Positions 35,541 through 43,278 of a stretch of DNA of 64,000 nucleotides are shown here, piece by piece. Origin of the DNA: Thermococcus chitonophagus (GTDB lineage: Archaea; Methanobacteriota_B; Thermococci; Thermococcales; Thermococcaceae). Position 1 is the first letter of the stretch. Every line of letters begins with the position of its first letter. Below the pieces are notes generated by a model. The model was given only the letters and a program-made list of their open reading frames with translations, was not told the DNA's origin and did not search any database. A program made the position numbers and the translations under genes. The stretch is taken from positions 910,978 to 974,977 of the forward strand of contig NZ_CP015193.1 of assembly GCF_002214605.1 (NCBI RefSeq), in the 5' to 3' direction.

Positions 35541-36700
35541 TCTCCACCCTCCTTCTCCTTTATGTATAACCTGCCCTTAACCTTCACTATCTTATACACC
35601 TCACCATCTTCAAGCTTTTCCTTGGGCTTCCTAACCTCGAAGGTCTCGTAAGTCTCCATGTCCATGAACTGAGCTTCGGTTGGAGTTTGACCCATAAGCA
35701 GTGCCTTCCTCTCCTCGTGCTCCGCTAAGTCAATTTTTTCCCTCTTTACCGTCTTCCAGTCGAAGTGGTCGCTCTCCCAAGTTTCGAGGTTTTTGAGCCT
35801 CATGCCCTTTCCGTCAACACTCTCCACCCTATACACCCTTCCATGCCTATCCTCGACTACATCGCCCTTCCTAAACTTGGGAAGTCTGATGGTAACGCTG
35901 GTTCTGTACACTTCTTTACTTGTCTGCCTGTCAAGACCAACTAGTTCGTAGGCCTCGCTTATAACTCCGCCGTACTTCTCCCTTATCGCATTAGCGAGCT
36001 TTCTTGCAGCACTCGTTGAGCCCATATAGAAGTCTATTCCCTCCTCCTTCTCTATGGTGTCCTGTATGAAGCCCATCCTGTCCCTCTGCATTATCTCATC
36101 AACCTTCTCCTGAACGAGCTTTGTTATCTCTTCCCTCTCCTCTTTCGTAAACTCCCTGTCCTCAACCCTAACCTGCAGAATTGCCTCATAGTAGCCGGCG
36201 AGGAACTTTTGGCACCTTGGACAGACGGTCTGCCTTATGTAAACCGTCGTTGTTACAGTTTCATCGTGAGGTTCAACCTGAAGCTCGTGTATCCTAGCTT
36301 TGACCCTTATCTCGTACACTATTATTGCGGGAAAGTGCTCTATGTGGTAGTCGAGAACCCTAAAGGCCACGAAGGCCTTTCCCACCGGTATCTCCTCTAC
36401 TTCCTCGAGCTCTTCCCAGTCAACGACGTCAAATTCCCTAACCTTGTCTAGAGAATCCTCTATGGCCTCGAGGAGGGCATTTTCAGCAACTTCAAATATT
36501 AATGCATCAAGTTCATAATTCTGAGGATCAATCCAGACTCCCCTCTTCTTGTAACTCCCACAGTTCTGGCAGAGCTCAGTATTTATCTCGCCGGGCAGTA
36601 GGAGAATTGGGTTCTCCTTTCTAAAGCACACTTGACAGAGTCCGTTGATGAGAGGGCCTCCCTCTTCCTCGCTTATCCCGCAACGGTAACAGAACCTCAT
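35537..36700 (-). CDS. NMD3-family ribosome-binding protein
   Basis: 387 residues. The N-terminal zinc-binding region has four paired cysteines (CYRCG, CQVCF, CQNCGSY, and later CPRCQKF), then the NMD3 OB and SH3-like regions (RKGDVVEDRHGRVYRVESVD). In eukaryotes NMD3 escorts the large ribosomal subunit out of the nucleus. The archaeal form probably binds the 50S subunit late in its assembly. The start is ATG 36700 after GGGTGCGAGAG; an in-frame GTG three codons upstream is inside the ribosome binding site. CutA follows with an overlap. Confidence 0.9.
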   Translation of the reverse strand: MRFCYRCGISEEEGGPLINGLCQVCFRKENPILLLPGEINTELCQNCGSYKKRGVWIDPQNYELDALIFEVAENALLEAIEDSLDKVREFDVVDWEELEEVEEIPVGKAFVAFRVLDYHIEHFPAIIVYEIRVKARIHELQVEPHDETVTTTVYIRQTVCPRCQKFLAGYYEAILQVRVEDREFTKEEREEITKLVQEKVDEIMQRDRMGFIQDTIEKEEGIDFYMGSTSAARKLANAIREKYGGVISEAYELVGLDRQTSKEVYRTSVTIRLPKFRKGDVVEDRHGRVYRVESVDGKGMRLKNLETWESDHFDWKTVKREKIDLAEHEERKALLMGQTPTEAQFMDMETYETFEVRKPKEKLEDGEVYKIVKVKGRLYIKEKEGGE

Positions 36701-36740
36701 CTCTCGCACCCATAGAGGAATTCCGTGTGGGATTAAAAGG

Positions 36741-37544
36741 TTATCCTCCCAACTTAAGCTCTACCCAGTTCTCCTTCTTCCCTTTGAGGATCGTGACTAG
36801 GCCCTTCCTCTCGAGCCTCTTGAACATCCTCCATGCTGTTGTCTTTGGAATACCTATGGCCTCCCTAACTTCCGCCTGACTGCACCTTCCGCCCCTGTTG
36901 AAAATGTAGAGGAGAGCCCTCCTCTCTTCGTCCGTTAAATCCAGCCCATTAAGCATTTCCTCGAATTCCTCTCTCGTGATAGATTTACCCCTCCCCTTCA
37001 TGAGGTGCAATCCCATGACAATTGCCAAGATTACCGGAGCTAGTAAAAAGTATATCCACCGATTCTCCTTAGCCTCCTCATGGGGCAAAGTATAGGAGAT
37101 GCTCTGATTCCCTGGGGGCATCTCTATTGTGTTTCCGGCTATCTTGAGGGGAATGTCACTTAGGTCAACTATTATTGAGCCCTTTGGAAGGACGACCGTA
37201 AAGGGAGAATCAAGGGAGACGTTTAAAGTCCACACAACCCCCTTTTTGCTGGTTAAGTCGGGGGTGTAGTAAGTCACCCCAACTAAATGAGCGTCCCCAG
37301 GGTAAATGATCATGGAAGAATTGGAAACGGTAAACTGGAGGGGGTTTCCATTTTCATCCTCTACAACTATATCCTCGTAGTGCTCTCCAAGTATTGGAAC
37401 TACAACTTGGGTAGAATAGTTAGAGGGAGTTATCTCGTACTCAACCTTAACGTACCCATCGGGGTAAACGGTTAAAGAGACAAGCTGAGCGCTAACCGGA
37501 AAGAGAAGGAGCGAAAAGGTAAAGAAGGCGAGGAGATTTTTCAC
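36741..37544 (-). CDS. Membrane-anchored winged-helix regulator with an extracellular domain (copy 2)
   Basis: 267 residues, a paralog of the protein at 29614-30468. It has a signal peptide, an extracytoplasmic beta domain (VVVPILGEHYEDIVVEDENG, GSIIVDLSDIPLKIAGNTIE), one membrane helix (WIYFLLAPVILAIVMGLHL) and a C-terminal winged helix (SQAEVREAIGIPKTTAWRMF, KRLERKGLVTILKGK). The GTG overlaps the stop of the upstream helical-protein gene. The two copies share the motif KTTxWRM(V/F)(R)KRLE in the recognition helix, so they may bind similar sites. Confidence 0.8.
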   Translation of the reverse strand: MKNLLAFFTFSLLLFPVSAQLVSLTVYPDGYVKVEYEITPSNYSTQVVVPILGEHYEDIVVEDENGNPLQFTVSNSSMIIYPGDAHLVGVTYYTPDLTSKKGVVWTLNVSLDSPFTVVLPKGSIIVDLSDIPLKIAGNTIEMPPGNQSISYTLPHEEAKENRWIYFLLAPVILAIVMGLHLMKGRGKSITREEFEEMLNGLDLTDEERRALLYIFNRGGRCSQAEVREAIGIPKTTAWRMFKRLERKGLVTILKGKKENWVELKLGG

Positions 37545-38638
37545 TTATTCATCCCCCCGTGCTCGGCTATGAACCTCTCAACCCTGCTTAGGAGATCCTG
37601 GGCTACTGTGAAGTGGGCTCTTGCCTCCATTGGCCTACCCTTCTTGAGCAGCCTTAAGCCCACCATGACCTCCTGGGTCGCGACTTTAAGCTGAACCTCT
37701 GGAACCCTCGTATCGATCCCCTTCTCTCTCAGCCTCTGTAGGGCTATGTGACAGCGCTCTATCCTCTCCCTGAGATCCCTCAAGCTAGCCTTTCCGTGAG
37801 TTATCATCCTCACGGTTCTCTGGAACTTCTCTATAGTTTCTCTGTTTTCCTCGATGACCTTTAGGGCATCCTGCCACTTGCCCTGATCCGCCAGGCTCTT
37901 GACTTCCTCGTACACCTCCTTAAAGGCAGTTAACGTGGCGTTCAGCTCTGGATGACCATTATTTGCCGCCCTCTCAACGATCTCAATTCCTCTCCCCCCT
38001 CTCTCTAGGAACATCCTGACTATCTTGTCGGCATTCGCGTAAGCTAATTCCCTCCTGACCTTCCTCAATTCTTCATCAAGCTGGGTCTTTTTCTCCCTCG
38101 CAACCTTCAAGTCCTCCCTAGCCTTTTCATAGTCCTTAGCCTTTATGTCCTCAAGCACAGCCTTGTAGGCTTCCCTGGTCTCGTTGAAGAGCCTAGTCAG
38201 ATTTGACACATCTATTCCCTCTTCCTGGGCAAGGGCAATTGTTCTGTTAACGAACCTGAAGTACTCCAGCGTCCTCTCAACCTCAAACCTCAAGTCCTGA
38301 TACCTTGATTTTGCCTCCCTTAGAGTGGAGAGAACGGCCTTATAGTGGCGCATCGCCAGCAGGGAGTAAGTTACGGCCTTTTCATAATCCCCAGCATCGT
38401 ACGCGTTCATTGCTTCCTTCTTGTAATTTTCGGCTATTTCATAGTTCTCAAGGGTGGCATTGTTCAGCTTATCCTTTATCGGCTCTACTTTGTCTTCAAC
38501 GAACTTGCTTAGCCTCCCAAGGTTCTTAATTAGGGAGGTGGCTAGTTCCTGTTCCTCATTGTTAGTCTGGGCTATGGTTAAAGGTACTGCACTTGCAAGC
38601 AACAGCAGGCCTATGAGTAGGGGGAGCACCTTCCTCAT
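37541..38638 (-). CDS. Exported helical protein, partner of a membrane-bound regulator (copy 2)
   Basis: 365 residues with a signal peptide (MRKVLPLLIGLLLLASAVP) and then long charged helices, for example IKAKDYEKAREDLKVAREKK and WQDALKVIEENRETIEKF. The repeating pattern resembles TPR or spectrin-like coils. It is the counterpart of the protein at 28664-29617, with the same gene order and four-base overlap with the regulator. The start is ATG 38638 after GGTGATGGGC. Exported, function unknown. It probably modulates the sensor domain of its partner. Confidence 0.75.
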   Translation of the reverse strand: MRKVLPLLIGLLLLASAVPLTIAQTNNEEQELATSLIKNLGRLSKFVEDKVEPIKDKLNNATLENYEIAENYKKEAMNAYDAGDYEKAVTYSLLAMRHYKAVLSTLREAKSRYQDLRFEVERTLEYFRFVNRTIALAQEEGIDVSNLTRLFNETREAYKAVLEDIKAKDYEKAREDLKVAREKKTQLDEELRKVRRELAYANADKIVRMFLERGGRGIEIVERAANNGHPELNATLTAFKEVYEEVKSLADQGKWQDALKVIEENRETIEKFQRTVRMITHGKASLRDLRERIERCHIALQRLREKGIDTRVPEVQLKVATQEVMVGLRLLKKGRPMEARAHFTVAQDLLSRVERFIAEHGGMNK

Positions 38639-38668
38639 GCCCATCACCATACTATAGGCTACCACCCT

Positions 38669-38701
38669 TATATTTGAGGATCCCCATGGAACGTTCGTTC
38701 C
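38669..38701 (-). promoter_or_regulatory. Promoter with upstream palindrome for the copy-2 pair
   Basis: AAATATAAGG (38669-38678, minus strand) is a TATA box 30 bases before the ATG. Immediately upstream is the palindrome GGAACG-TT-CGTTCC (38688-38701). That position favours an activator. It could be the site for the pair's own winged-helix regulator. Confidence 0.5.
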
Positions 38702-38751
38702 ACATGGTTCCTTCCAAAAAGGAGATTGACACCGAGCGAGAACTAATGGAT

Positions 38752-39178
38752 ATGAAGGTTATAGATATCAAAAACGTGAAGAGGTGCTATGGAGGTGCTA
38801 GAAGCTGGGTTAATGCCGACCGATGAAAAAGGAAGAAGGGACGTGCCAAGCCCTCATGGTTTTGCCAATTAAAAGCTGGCTTTTCCTCCTCTACAGGTTC
38901 CTCCTAGTTTTCCTAGCTACCTTCCTTCTTACCCCGATATCTTCCGGAATCCTGGGATTGAAGTTCCGAGGATTCTTCCAGTGTTGTTGATCATGGACAG
39001 GGTTTATGGGCTGATACTCATGAAGTTCTCAAACTCAAGGATGCAGGCCGTGACTTTGGCAAAGGTCTTCGGGTGGTTGCATGAGATGTTTCTAAACCAG
39101 GGAAATACGTTAATAGCATTGGCCATCCACGTATTATGGGTATTTGCCCTCGTGTTCATTAGCAGGACTAGTTAATTT
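38752..39178 (+). pseudogene. Relic region, possibly a decayed transporter
   Basis: About 600 bases without an intact gene. ATG 38752 opens MKVIDIKNVKRCYGG, which looks like the first strand of an ABC ATPase, and stops soon after. From 38855 a hydrophobic frame reads KSWLFLLYRFLLVFLATFLL before a stop. A further open frame, 38981-39175, encodes 64 residues including a hydrophobic C-terminal helix (IALAIHVLWVFALVFISR). I read these as scattered remains of an ABC-type transporter. The 64-residue frame has no good ribosome binding site and is probably not expressed. Confidence 0.45.
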
Positions 39179-39295
39179 AAAATGGTAAAAGTTCAGTAAA
39201 CCACAATTAACTAGCAAATCAGGTAGAACACATGCTTCATGCGAAAACTGCAGGGAAATTCCACTAATGCTTTAAATGAATGAAAGAAAAGGAAA

Positions 39296-39946
39296 TCACT
39301 CAAGCTTTTTGTAGCAGAACCACCAGTCGTAGCACTCGATCTCGCCCTTGGCCTTAGCCTCTTCCCTCTGCTTCTTCTCCTCCACGGTGCTGGCCGGTGG
39401 GATGATTACCTTGTCCCCGATGAGCTCGTTGTTCGGCCACTTGTGTGGAAGTGCAACTCCCTTCTCCGTGCTTATCTTGAGGGCCTTAACCAGTCTGAGT
39501 ATCTCGTCCCAGTCCCTGCCGACTTCCGCTGGGTAGTAAACTATGGCCCTTATTACTCCCTTGTCGTCAACGACAAAGACTGCCCTAGCTGTGATCGTTG
39601 CACCGCTCGGGATCATGCCGAGCTTCTCGGCAAGCTCTCCCCTGTCATCGGCTATAACCGGGAAGTCGATCTCGACACCGAGGTTGTCCTTTATCCACTC
39701 CATCCACTTAATGTGGGCGAAAACTTGGTCAACGCTGAGCCCTATTGGTTCGACGCCAAGCTTCCTGAACTCCTCAACCCTCTTCTGCATTGCATAGAAC
39801 TCGGTCGTACAGACGGGGGTGAAATCAGCTGGGTGGCTGAAGAGGACGAACCACTTGCCCTGCCTCGCGAAGTAGTCGGGCAACTTAATTACCCCGTGGG
39901 TGGTCTTTACCTCAACTTCTGGGAACTTTTCTCCTATCACTACCAT
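39296..39946 (-). CDS. Peroxiredoxin (Prx6-type, archaeal)
   Basis: 216 residues. The thioredoxin fold has the peroxidatic cysteine in [18 protein letters not shown] (about Cys46) and two C-terminal cysteines in [11 protein letters not shown], the archaeal pattern in which a C-terminal Cys serves as resolving residue. It reduces hydrogen peroxide and alkyl hydroperoxides in the cytoplasm and forms large rings in Pyrococcus. The start is ATG 39946 after GGAGGAGATCGAA, giving the usual archaeal length; the frame runs 28 codons further upstream across the promoter and is not coding there. Confidence 0.95.
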   Translation of the reverse strand: MVVIGEKFPEVEVKTTHGVIKLPDYFARQGKWFVLFSHPADFTPVCTTEFYAMQKRVEEFRKLGVEPIGLSVDQVFAHIKWMEWIKDNLGVEIDFPVIADDRGELAEKLGMIPSGATITARAVFVVDDKGVIRAIVYYPAEVGRDWDEILRLVKALKISTEKGVALPHKWPNNELIGDKVIIPPASTVEEKKQREEAKAKGEIECYDWWFCYKKLE

Positions 39947-39977
39947 TTCGATCTCCTCCTTGTTTTTGTTCTCGATA

Positions 39978-40005
39978 CGAACTAATACGGTTCGGATATA
40001 TAAAC
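39978..40005 (-). promoter_or_regulatory. Peroxiredoxin promoter with an operator
   Basis: The TATA box GTTTATATAT (39996-40005, minus strand) is followed at once by an inverted repeat, CGAAC-N7-GTTCG (39978-39994), that would overlap the transcription start. This is a repressor-type position, as expected for oxidative-stress control. Confidence 0.55.
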
Positions 40006-40172
40006 TTTTCGGTTTTACTATTTGAAGCACTACAAAAAGTTATTCCTAATACTTTTTATTAAAACAATGACAATGTAATTTAGTCTATTTAAAATATTTC
40101 AAGTTTGGACAAAAAAATATATAAGAAATAGCGTAATTACAATTATGAAAAACCATTGGGAGGGATTGGTAA

Positions 40173-40622
40173 ATGAATCCTAATATAAAAATCAAGATAC
40201 TGTTTATACTTTCGGTAGTACTACTTGGAACAATGCTAGCACAAATATCAGTAATTGGGCTGTCTTTACTAACAATTGCCAAAGGTATACAGGTGCCATA
40301 CTTACTCGAGAGAGTAAGTAACGATGAAGGTATAATTTTCAGGGCAACACCACTTCTTATAGTCCTGAGCTACCTTTTTGCCGCTGTTTTGGCCAGATAT
40401 GGAATATTAACTGCTATAGGAAAAGCAAAAAATCCAGAACTTAGAGTTGTACAAGTTATAGTTCTCATTCTAGCAATATCTGTCATCGTGCTCATTTTTG
40501 GATCAATAGTAGCATGTGGTGTTGTCTGTCCGCGCTTGGCTTGTCATGGTGCCATGGAATCATGCAGTTGGAATACAGGCCTGTTTTATGTGAAATACGT
40601 ATGTAGGTGTATAGTTGGATAG
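40173..40622 (+). CDS. Membrane protein with a six-cysteine C-terminal tail, candidate peptide precursor
   Basis: 149 residues. There are three to four hydrophobic segments: an N-terminal one (ILFILSVVLLGTMLAQISVI), a second around TPLLIVLSYLFAAVLARYG, and a third VVQVIVLILAISVIVLIFGS. A 36-residue tail with six cysteines follows (ACGVVCPRLACHGAMESC, then VCRCIVG at the end). I do not know the family. The following three genes encode a polytopic membrane protein, an intramembrane HEXXH protein and an ABC ATPase, so the tail may be a secreted peptide released by proteolysis and held by disulfides, loosely like halocin-type precursors. It starts at ATG after GGGAGGGATTGGTAA. An ordinary membrane protein is the alternative. 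Confidence 0.65.
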   Translation: MNPNIKIKILFILSVVLLGTMLAQISVIGLSLLTIAKGIQVPYLLERVSNDEGIIFRATPLLIVLSYLFAAVLARYGILTAIGKAKNPELRVVQVIVLILAISVIVLIFGSIVACGVVCPRLACHGAMESCSWNTGLFYVKYVCRCIVG

Positions 40623-40638
40623 TTAGTGGTGACATTTT

Positions 40639-41784
40639 ATGGGCATTTTTTATATATTTCTCATATGGCTTAAACTGCTAATTAGGAAATGGAGCTACAT
40701 TGCTTTTCTGTTATTTACTTTAGGGACAGCATATATTATCAAAAAGCTTTCTCCAATTTTTGGATTAATACCAGACACTCTTGTGTTAATAAACATGATA
40801 ATCCTAACAAGTTTCATTAGTTGGATTTATTATCTTTCACATGATCCAAAAAGGATTCTCTGTATTGATATGTTGCCAATATCTGACTGGAGAGTATCTA
40901 TAGTAAGTCTACTGACTTTTCTCCCATTTCCAGTAATATTATCCATGACTGCTCCAGTCAATAGGATGTACTACGTTGTTCTCTCTATGGTTCTTTTCTT
41001 AGGCATAGCGGATAGTCCATTGTTTCTTTTATTTGGTGCTTTATTAGCTTGGGACCTCAGTCCTGTTGCTACTGCGATATTCATAGTTGCTTCAATAATA
41101 AAGATGTCCCTTAAATTGATTCCTGAGAGAAAAGTGTTGCTTATTTGGATAGGTAAGACTCCTGTAACTATTATAAATCCCCTAGTTTTGTGGCCCATAT
41201 CCTTTGTAATAGTAGGAATGCTACTAATTGGTTTAACAATTGGTAATACAGTAAAGCTCTGGGCATCTCCAATTGGAGGGGGTGTTACGTACTTTTCTCC
41301 TATATCAATAGACAAGGATAGTAAGATACTGCTACTAGGTGGTATTTTTACAGCGCTTTCTATGATCCTATCCCTCATGTTATCTCTATCTGTCTCGGCT
41401 CTCAGGTATTTGGATAACTACCTCTGGCATATAAAAATCCTCAGGGGAGTATTTAGCAGGGCTCTAATTGTAGAACTTGTGTTAAATGCCGTGGTGGGAC
41501 TTATAATGATAGCTTTGCCATACTTTATCCTTAGACTTTTTGGAATAGGTAGTTTTAGGGGAATTTCTCTTACCCTTGTGATGTCCCTGCTAGTTTCATC
41601 TGCCTTAGCTCCTTCTCCAGACAGAAAGGATTCCCTTGGAAATTTTTTGCTTGGATATATCCTCATAGGTTTTACCATACAATGGCTGAGTATTCCTGAG
41701 AAGTATATTGTACCACTACTAGCAGTTATGATTATACTATCATATTTACTCTGGTTTAAACTGAAAGAGGGGGGAAGGATATGA
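40639..41784 (+). CDS. Polytopic membrane protein, probable ABC exporter permease
   Basis: 381 residues with about ten hydrophobic helices and no catalytic motif that I can see. LIWLKLLIRKWSYIAFLL at the N-terminus and the conserved-looking DPKRILCIDMLPISDWRVS loop suggest an ABC-2-like permease whose cytoplasmic loop contacts the ATPase encoded two genes downstream. The ATG follows GGTGACATTTT, 17 bases after the Cys-tail gene. Its stop overlaps the start of the HEXXH gene (ATGA). Confidence 0.7.
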   Translation: MGIFYIFLIWLKLLIRKWSYIAFLLFTLGTAYIIKKLSPIFGLIPDTLVLINMIILTSFISWIYYLSHDPKRILCIDMLPISDWRVSIVSLLTFLPFPVILSMTAPVNRMYYVVLSMVLFLGIADSPLFLLFGALLAWDLSPVATAIFIVASIIKMSLKLIPERKVLLIWIGKTPVTIINPLVLWPISFVIVGMLLIGLTIGNTVKLWASPIGGGVTYFSPISIDKDSKILLLGGIFTALSMILSLMLSLSVSALRYLDNYLWHIKILRGVFSRALIVELVLNAVVGLIMIALPYFILRLFGIGSFRGISLTLVMSLLVSSALAPSPDRKDSLGNFLLGYILIGFTIQWLSIPEKYIVPLLAVMIILSYLLWFKLKEGGRI

Positions 41785-42188
41785 GGTTCCTTGAATTTAC
41801 AAGAATTGTTGTAAAAGCCCTCCTAAGAGTGTTTCTTGGAGTAGGATTGATAATACTAGCAGGAGCAATTTTATTGGGCAAACTAAAGTGCCTTATTAAC
41901 AGCTCATTGAACCTGGGAATCTTTGTCTCAATATTTCTAATGGTATACCTTCACGAAGTTGGTCACTACATTCCACTAAGACATCGAAAAATTGATGTTA
42001 AAAGAGAAGGCATTGGCATTAGGATATCAACAACCCCTCCAGTACCCCCTTCCGCTATCTTCCTTAGTGCCCTCCTACCGTTACTTGTTGCAGTAGGATT
42101 TAGCCTGATATTCAAGAACTGGATATTCATAGTACTATGGTTGGCAGTTGGAGCTATGACCCTTATAGATGCTGTGGAGGTGATATGA
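41781..42188 (+). CDS. Minimal intramembrane metalloprotease-like protein (M50-like)
   Basis: 135 residues with about four hydrophobic helices. The third begins VYLHEVGHYIPLRHRKIDV, an HEXXH zinc motif at a membrane edge as in site-2 proteases of family M50. The final helix contains TLIDAVEVI, whose Asp could be the third metal ligand. At 135 residues it is far smaller than usual M50 enzymes and lacks PDZ or CBS domains. It overlaps the permease gene by four bases, and the ATPase gene starts right after its stop. I infer a processing role for the Cys-tailed membrane protein; an HEXXH protein without protease activity is possible. Confidence 0.65.
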   Translation: MRFLEFTRIVVKALLRVFLGVGLIILAGAILLGKLKCLINSSLNLGIFVSIFLMVYLHEVGHYIPLRHRKIDVKREGIGIRISTTPPVPPSAIFLSALLPLLVAVGFSLIFKNWIFIVLWLAVGAMTLIDAVEVI

Positions 42189-42815
42189 ATGCTGGAGATA
42201 GAGAACCTTGTTGCAGGTTATGGTAAAGTACCTATTATAGGTCCAATAAGCTTACGAGTAAATCACGGTGAAGTTATAGTGCTTTGGGGTCCCAACGGAA
42301 CAGGAAAAACAACGCTCTTAAGGACTATAGCATCATTATTAAAACCTCTAGAGGGGAGTATAATTCTAGATGGAAAACCAATATCAAAAGTTAAAAAAAA
42401 GATATTCCTGCTTGACGAGCGAGTTCATCTTCCAGGGAGTCTGAAAGCTATAGAATACCTAAAACTTATCGGGGCACTATATGAGAGTGATCAAATTCCA
42501 TATCAAGAGATTCTCAAGCATATAGGCATTCCGCCAAATATATTGATCTTTAACCTCTCTCAAGGCCAGAAGAGAAGACTCCAACTAGCTAGTACACTTA
42601 CAGCAGAGACGGCAGAACTTTTCTTAATTGATGATCCAACTGTAGGTCTTGACGATATTAGTGTTAAGGTTTTAATCCCATGGATCATTAAACAATTGGC
42701 AGATATGGAAAAAATAATACTCATTTCAACGAGAACAGAATTTTTGAAAGAACTATTAAAAGACGCAAGGGTCATTGATGTCACAAAATATAGTAGAGCT
42801 CTACCAAAAACCTAA
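42189..42815 (+). CDS. ABC transporter ATP-binding protein of the peptide locus
   Basis: 208 residues: Walker A WGPNGTGKTTLL near residue 34, a short Q-loop region (FLLDERVHLPGS, without a canonical Gln), signature FNLSQGQKRRLQLASTL, Walker B ELFLIDDPTVGLDD, with Asp in place of the usual catalytic Glu, and an atypical switch region (LISTRTEFLKE, no His). The changed Glu and His suggest slow hydrolysis or a regulatory use. The ATG directly follows the TGA of the HEXXH gene. It presumably powers the polytopic membrane protein at 40639-41784. Confidence 0.85.
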   Translation: MLEIENLVAGYGKVPIIGPISLRVNHGEVIVLWGPNGTGKTTLLRTIASLLKPLEGSIILDGKPISKVKKKIFLLDERVHLPGSLKAIEYLKLIGALYESDQIPYQEILKHIGIPPNILIFNLSQGQKRRLQLASTLTAETAELFLIDDPTVGLDDISVKVLIPWIIKQLADMEKIILISTRTEFLKELLKDARVIDVTKYSRALPKT

Positions 42816-42915
42816 AAATAAGAATAATTAGGAAAACCAAAGGATCTTTGAAGGTTAAGGTATCCAAAGTGCATCGTAGTTCATAATTGTAAGTTATGGT
42901 CTGCAAACCCTAGCC

Positions 42916-42988
42916 AGGGCGATGAAGAGTTTAACCCCTCCTGACGGCCTCGCTCCCCGGATGAGGAGGCGGTCCCCCCTGGAGCCCT
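42916..42988 (+). ncRNA. Candidate C/D box-like small RNA
   Basis: A GC-rich island in an AT-rich spacer. Terminal AGGGC (42916-42920) can pair with GCCCT (42984-42988). In between are C-like GCGATGA (42919-42925), D'-like CTGA (42941-42944), C'-like GGATGA (42959-42964) and a D-like CTGG (42979-42982), with about 15 bases between each C/D pair as guides. The last D box is not canonical CTGA, so the call is tentative. The segment also forms the untranslated leader of the next gene. Confidence 0.35.
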
Positions 42989-43005
42989 CTTCTGGAGGTG
43001 AGAAC

Positions 43006-43278
43006 GTGGAAGAGTTGAAGAGAGAAGTCCAGGAGAAGTTTGGAATTGAAGTTAAGGGAATGGACGATGCATGGAAGCTAGTTGAGTGGCTTGAGGAGAG
43101 GGGGTGGGTTGTTTACATAATCACCGCTAGGGGAAGGAAGCAGGTAGATGCTTGGCACTCGAACTATGGAACTCTCTTTGCCCAGTTCGGTGAAACTCCC
43201 AACTTCTCGAGCATACTTGAGGGTATACTGAGGGTCACCCTACTGGCGAAGAAGCTCGAGGAGGAAGGCGTTGTATGA
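43006..43278 (+). CDS. Small conserved-looking protein of unknown function
   Basis: 90 residues, starting at GTG after GGAGGTGAGAAC; longer in-frame starts fall in the GC-rich leader. Helix-strand-helix pattern: KREVQEKFGIEVKGMDDAWK, LVEWLEERGWVVYIITARGR, then a helical end. I do not recognise it. It overlaps the metallo-beta-lactamase gene by four bases and is therefore part of an operon with it, the DUF504 gene and the nuclease gene. Confidence 0.65.
   Translation: MEELKREVQEKFGIEVKGMDDAWKLVEWLEERGWVVYIITARGRKQVDAWHSNYGTLFAQFGETPNFSSILEGILRVTLLAKKLEEEGVV

Noticed and set aside
39443-39985. A 180-codon plus-strand frame opposite peroxiredoxin
   Set aside because: Antisense to a highly conserved enzyme; codon pattern is a mirror effect.
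40173-42815. Sactipeptide or lanthipeptide locus
   Set aside because: No radical-SAM, LanM/LanB or YcaO-type enzyme occurs nearby, so only a disulfide-type peptide is proposed.
42916-42988. Leader GC island as a tRNA gene
   Set aside because: No cloverleaf, no T-loop GTTCRA and no CCA-like acceptor stem can be drawn.
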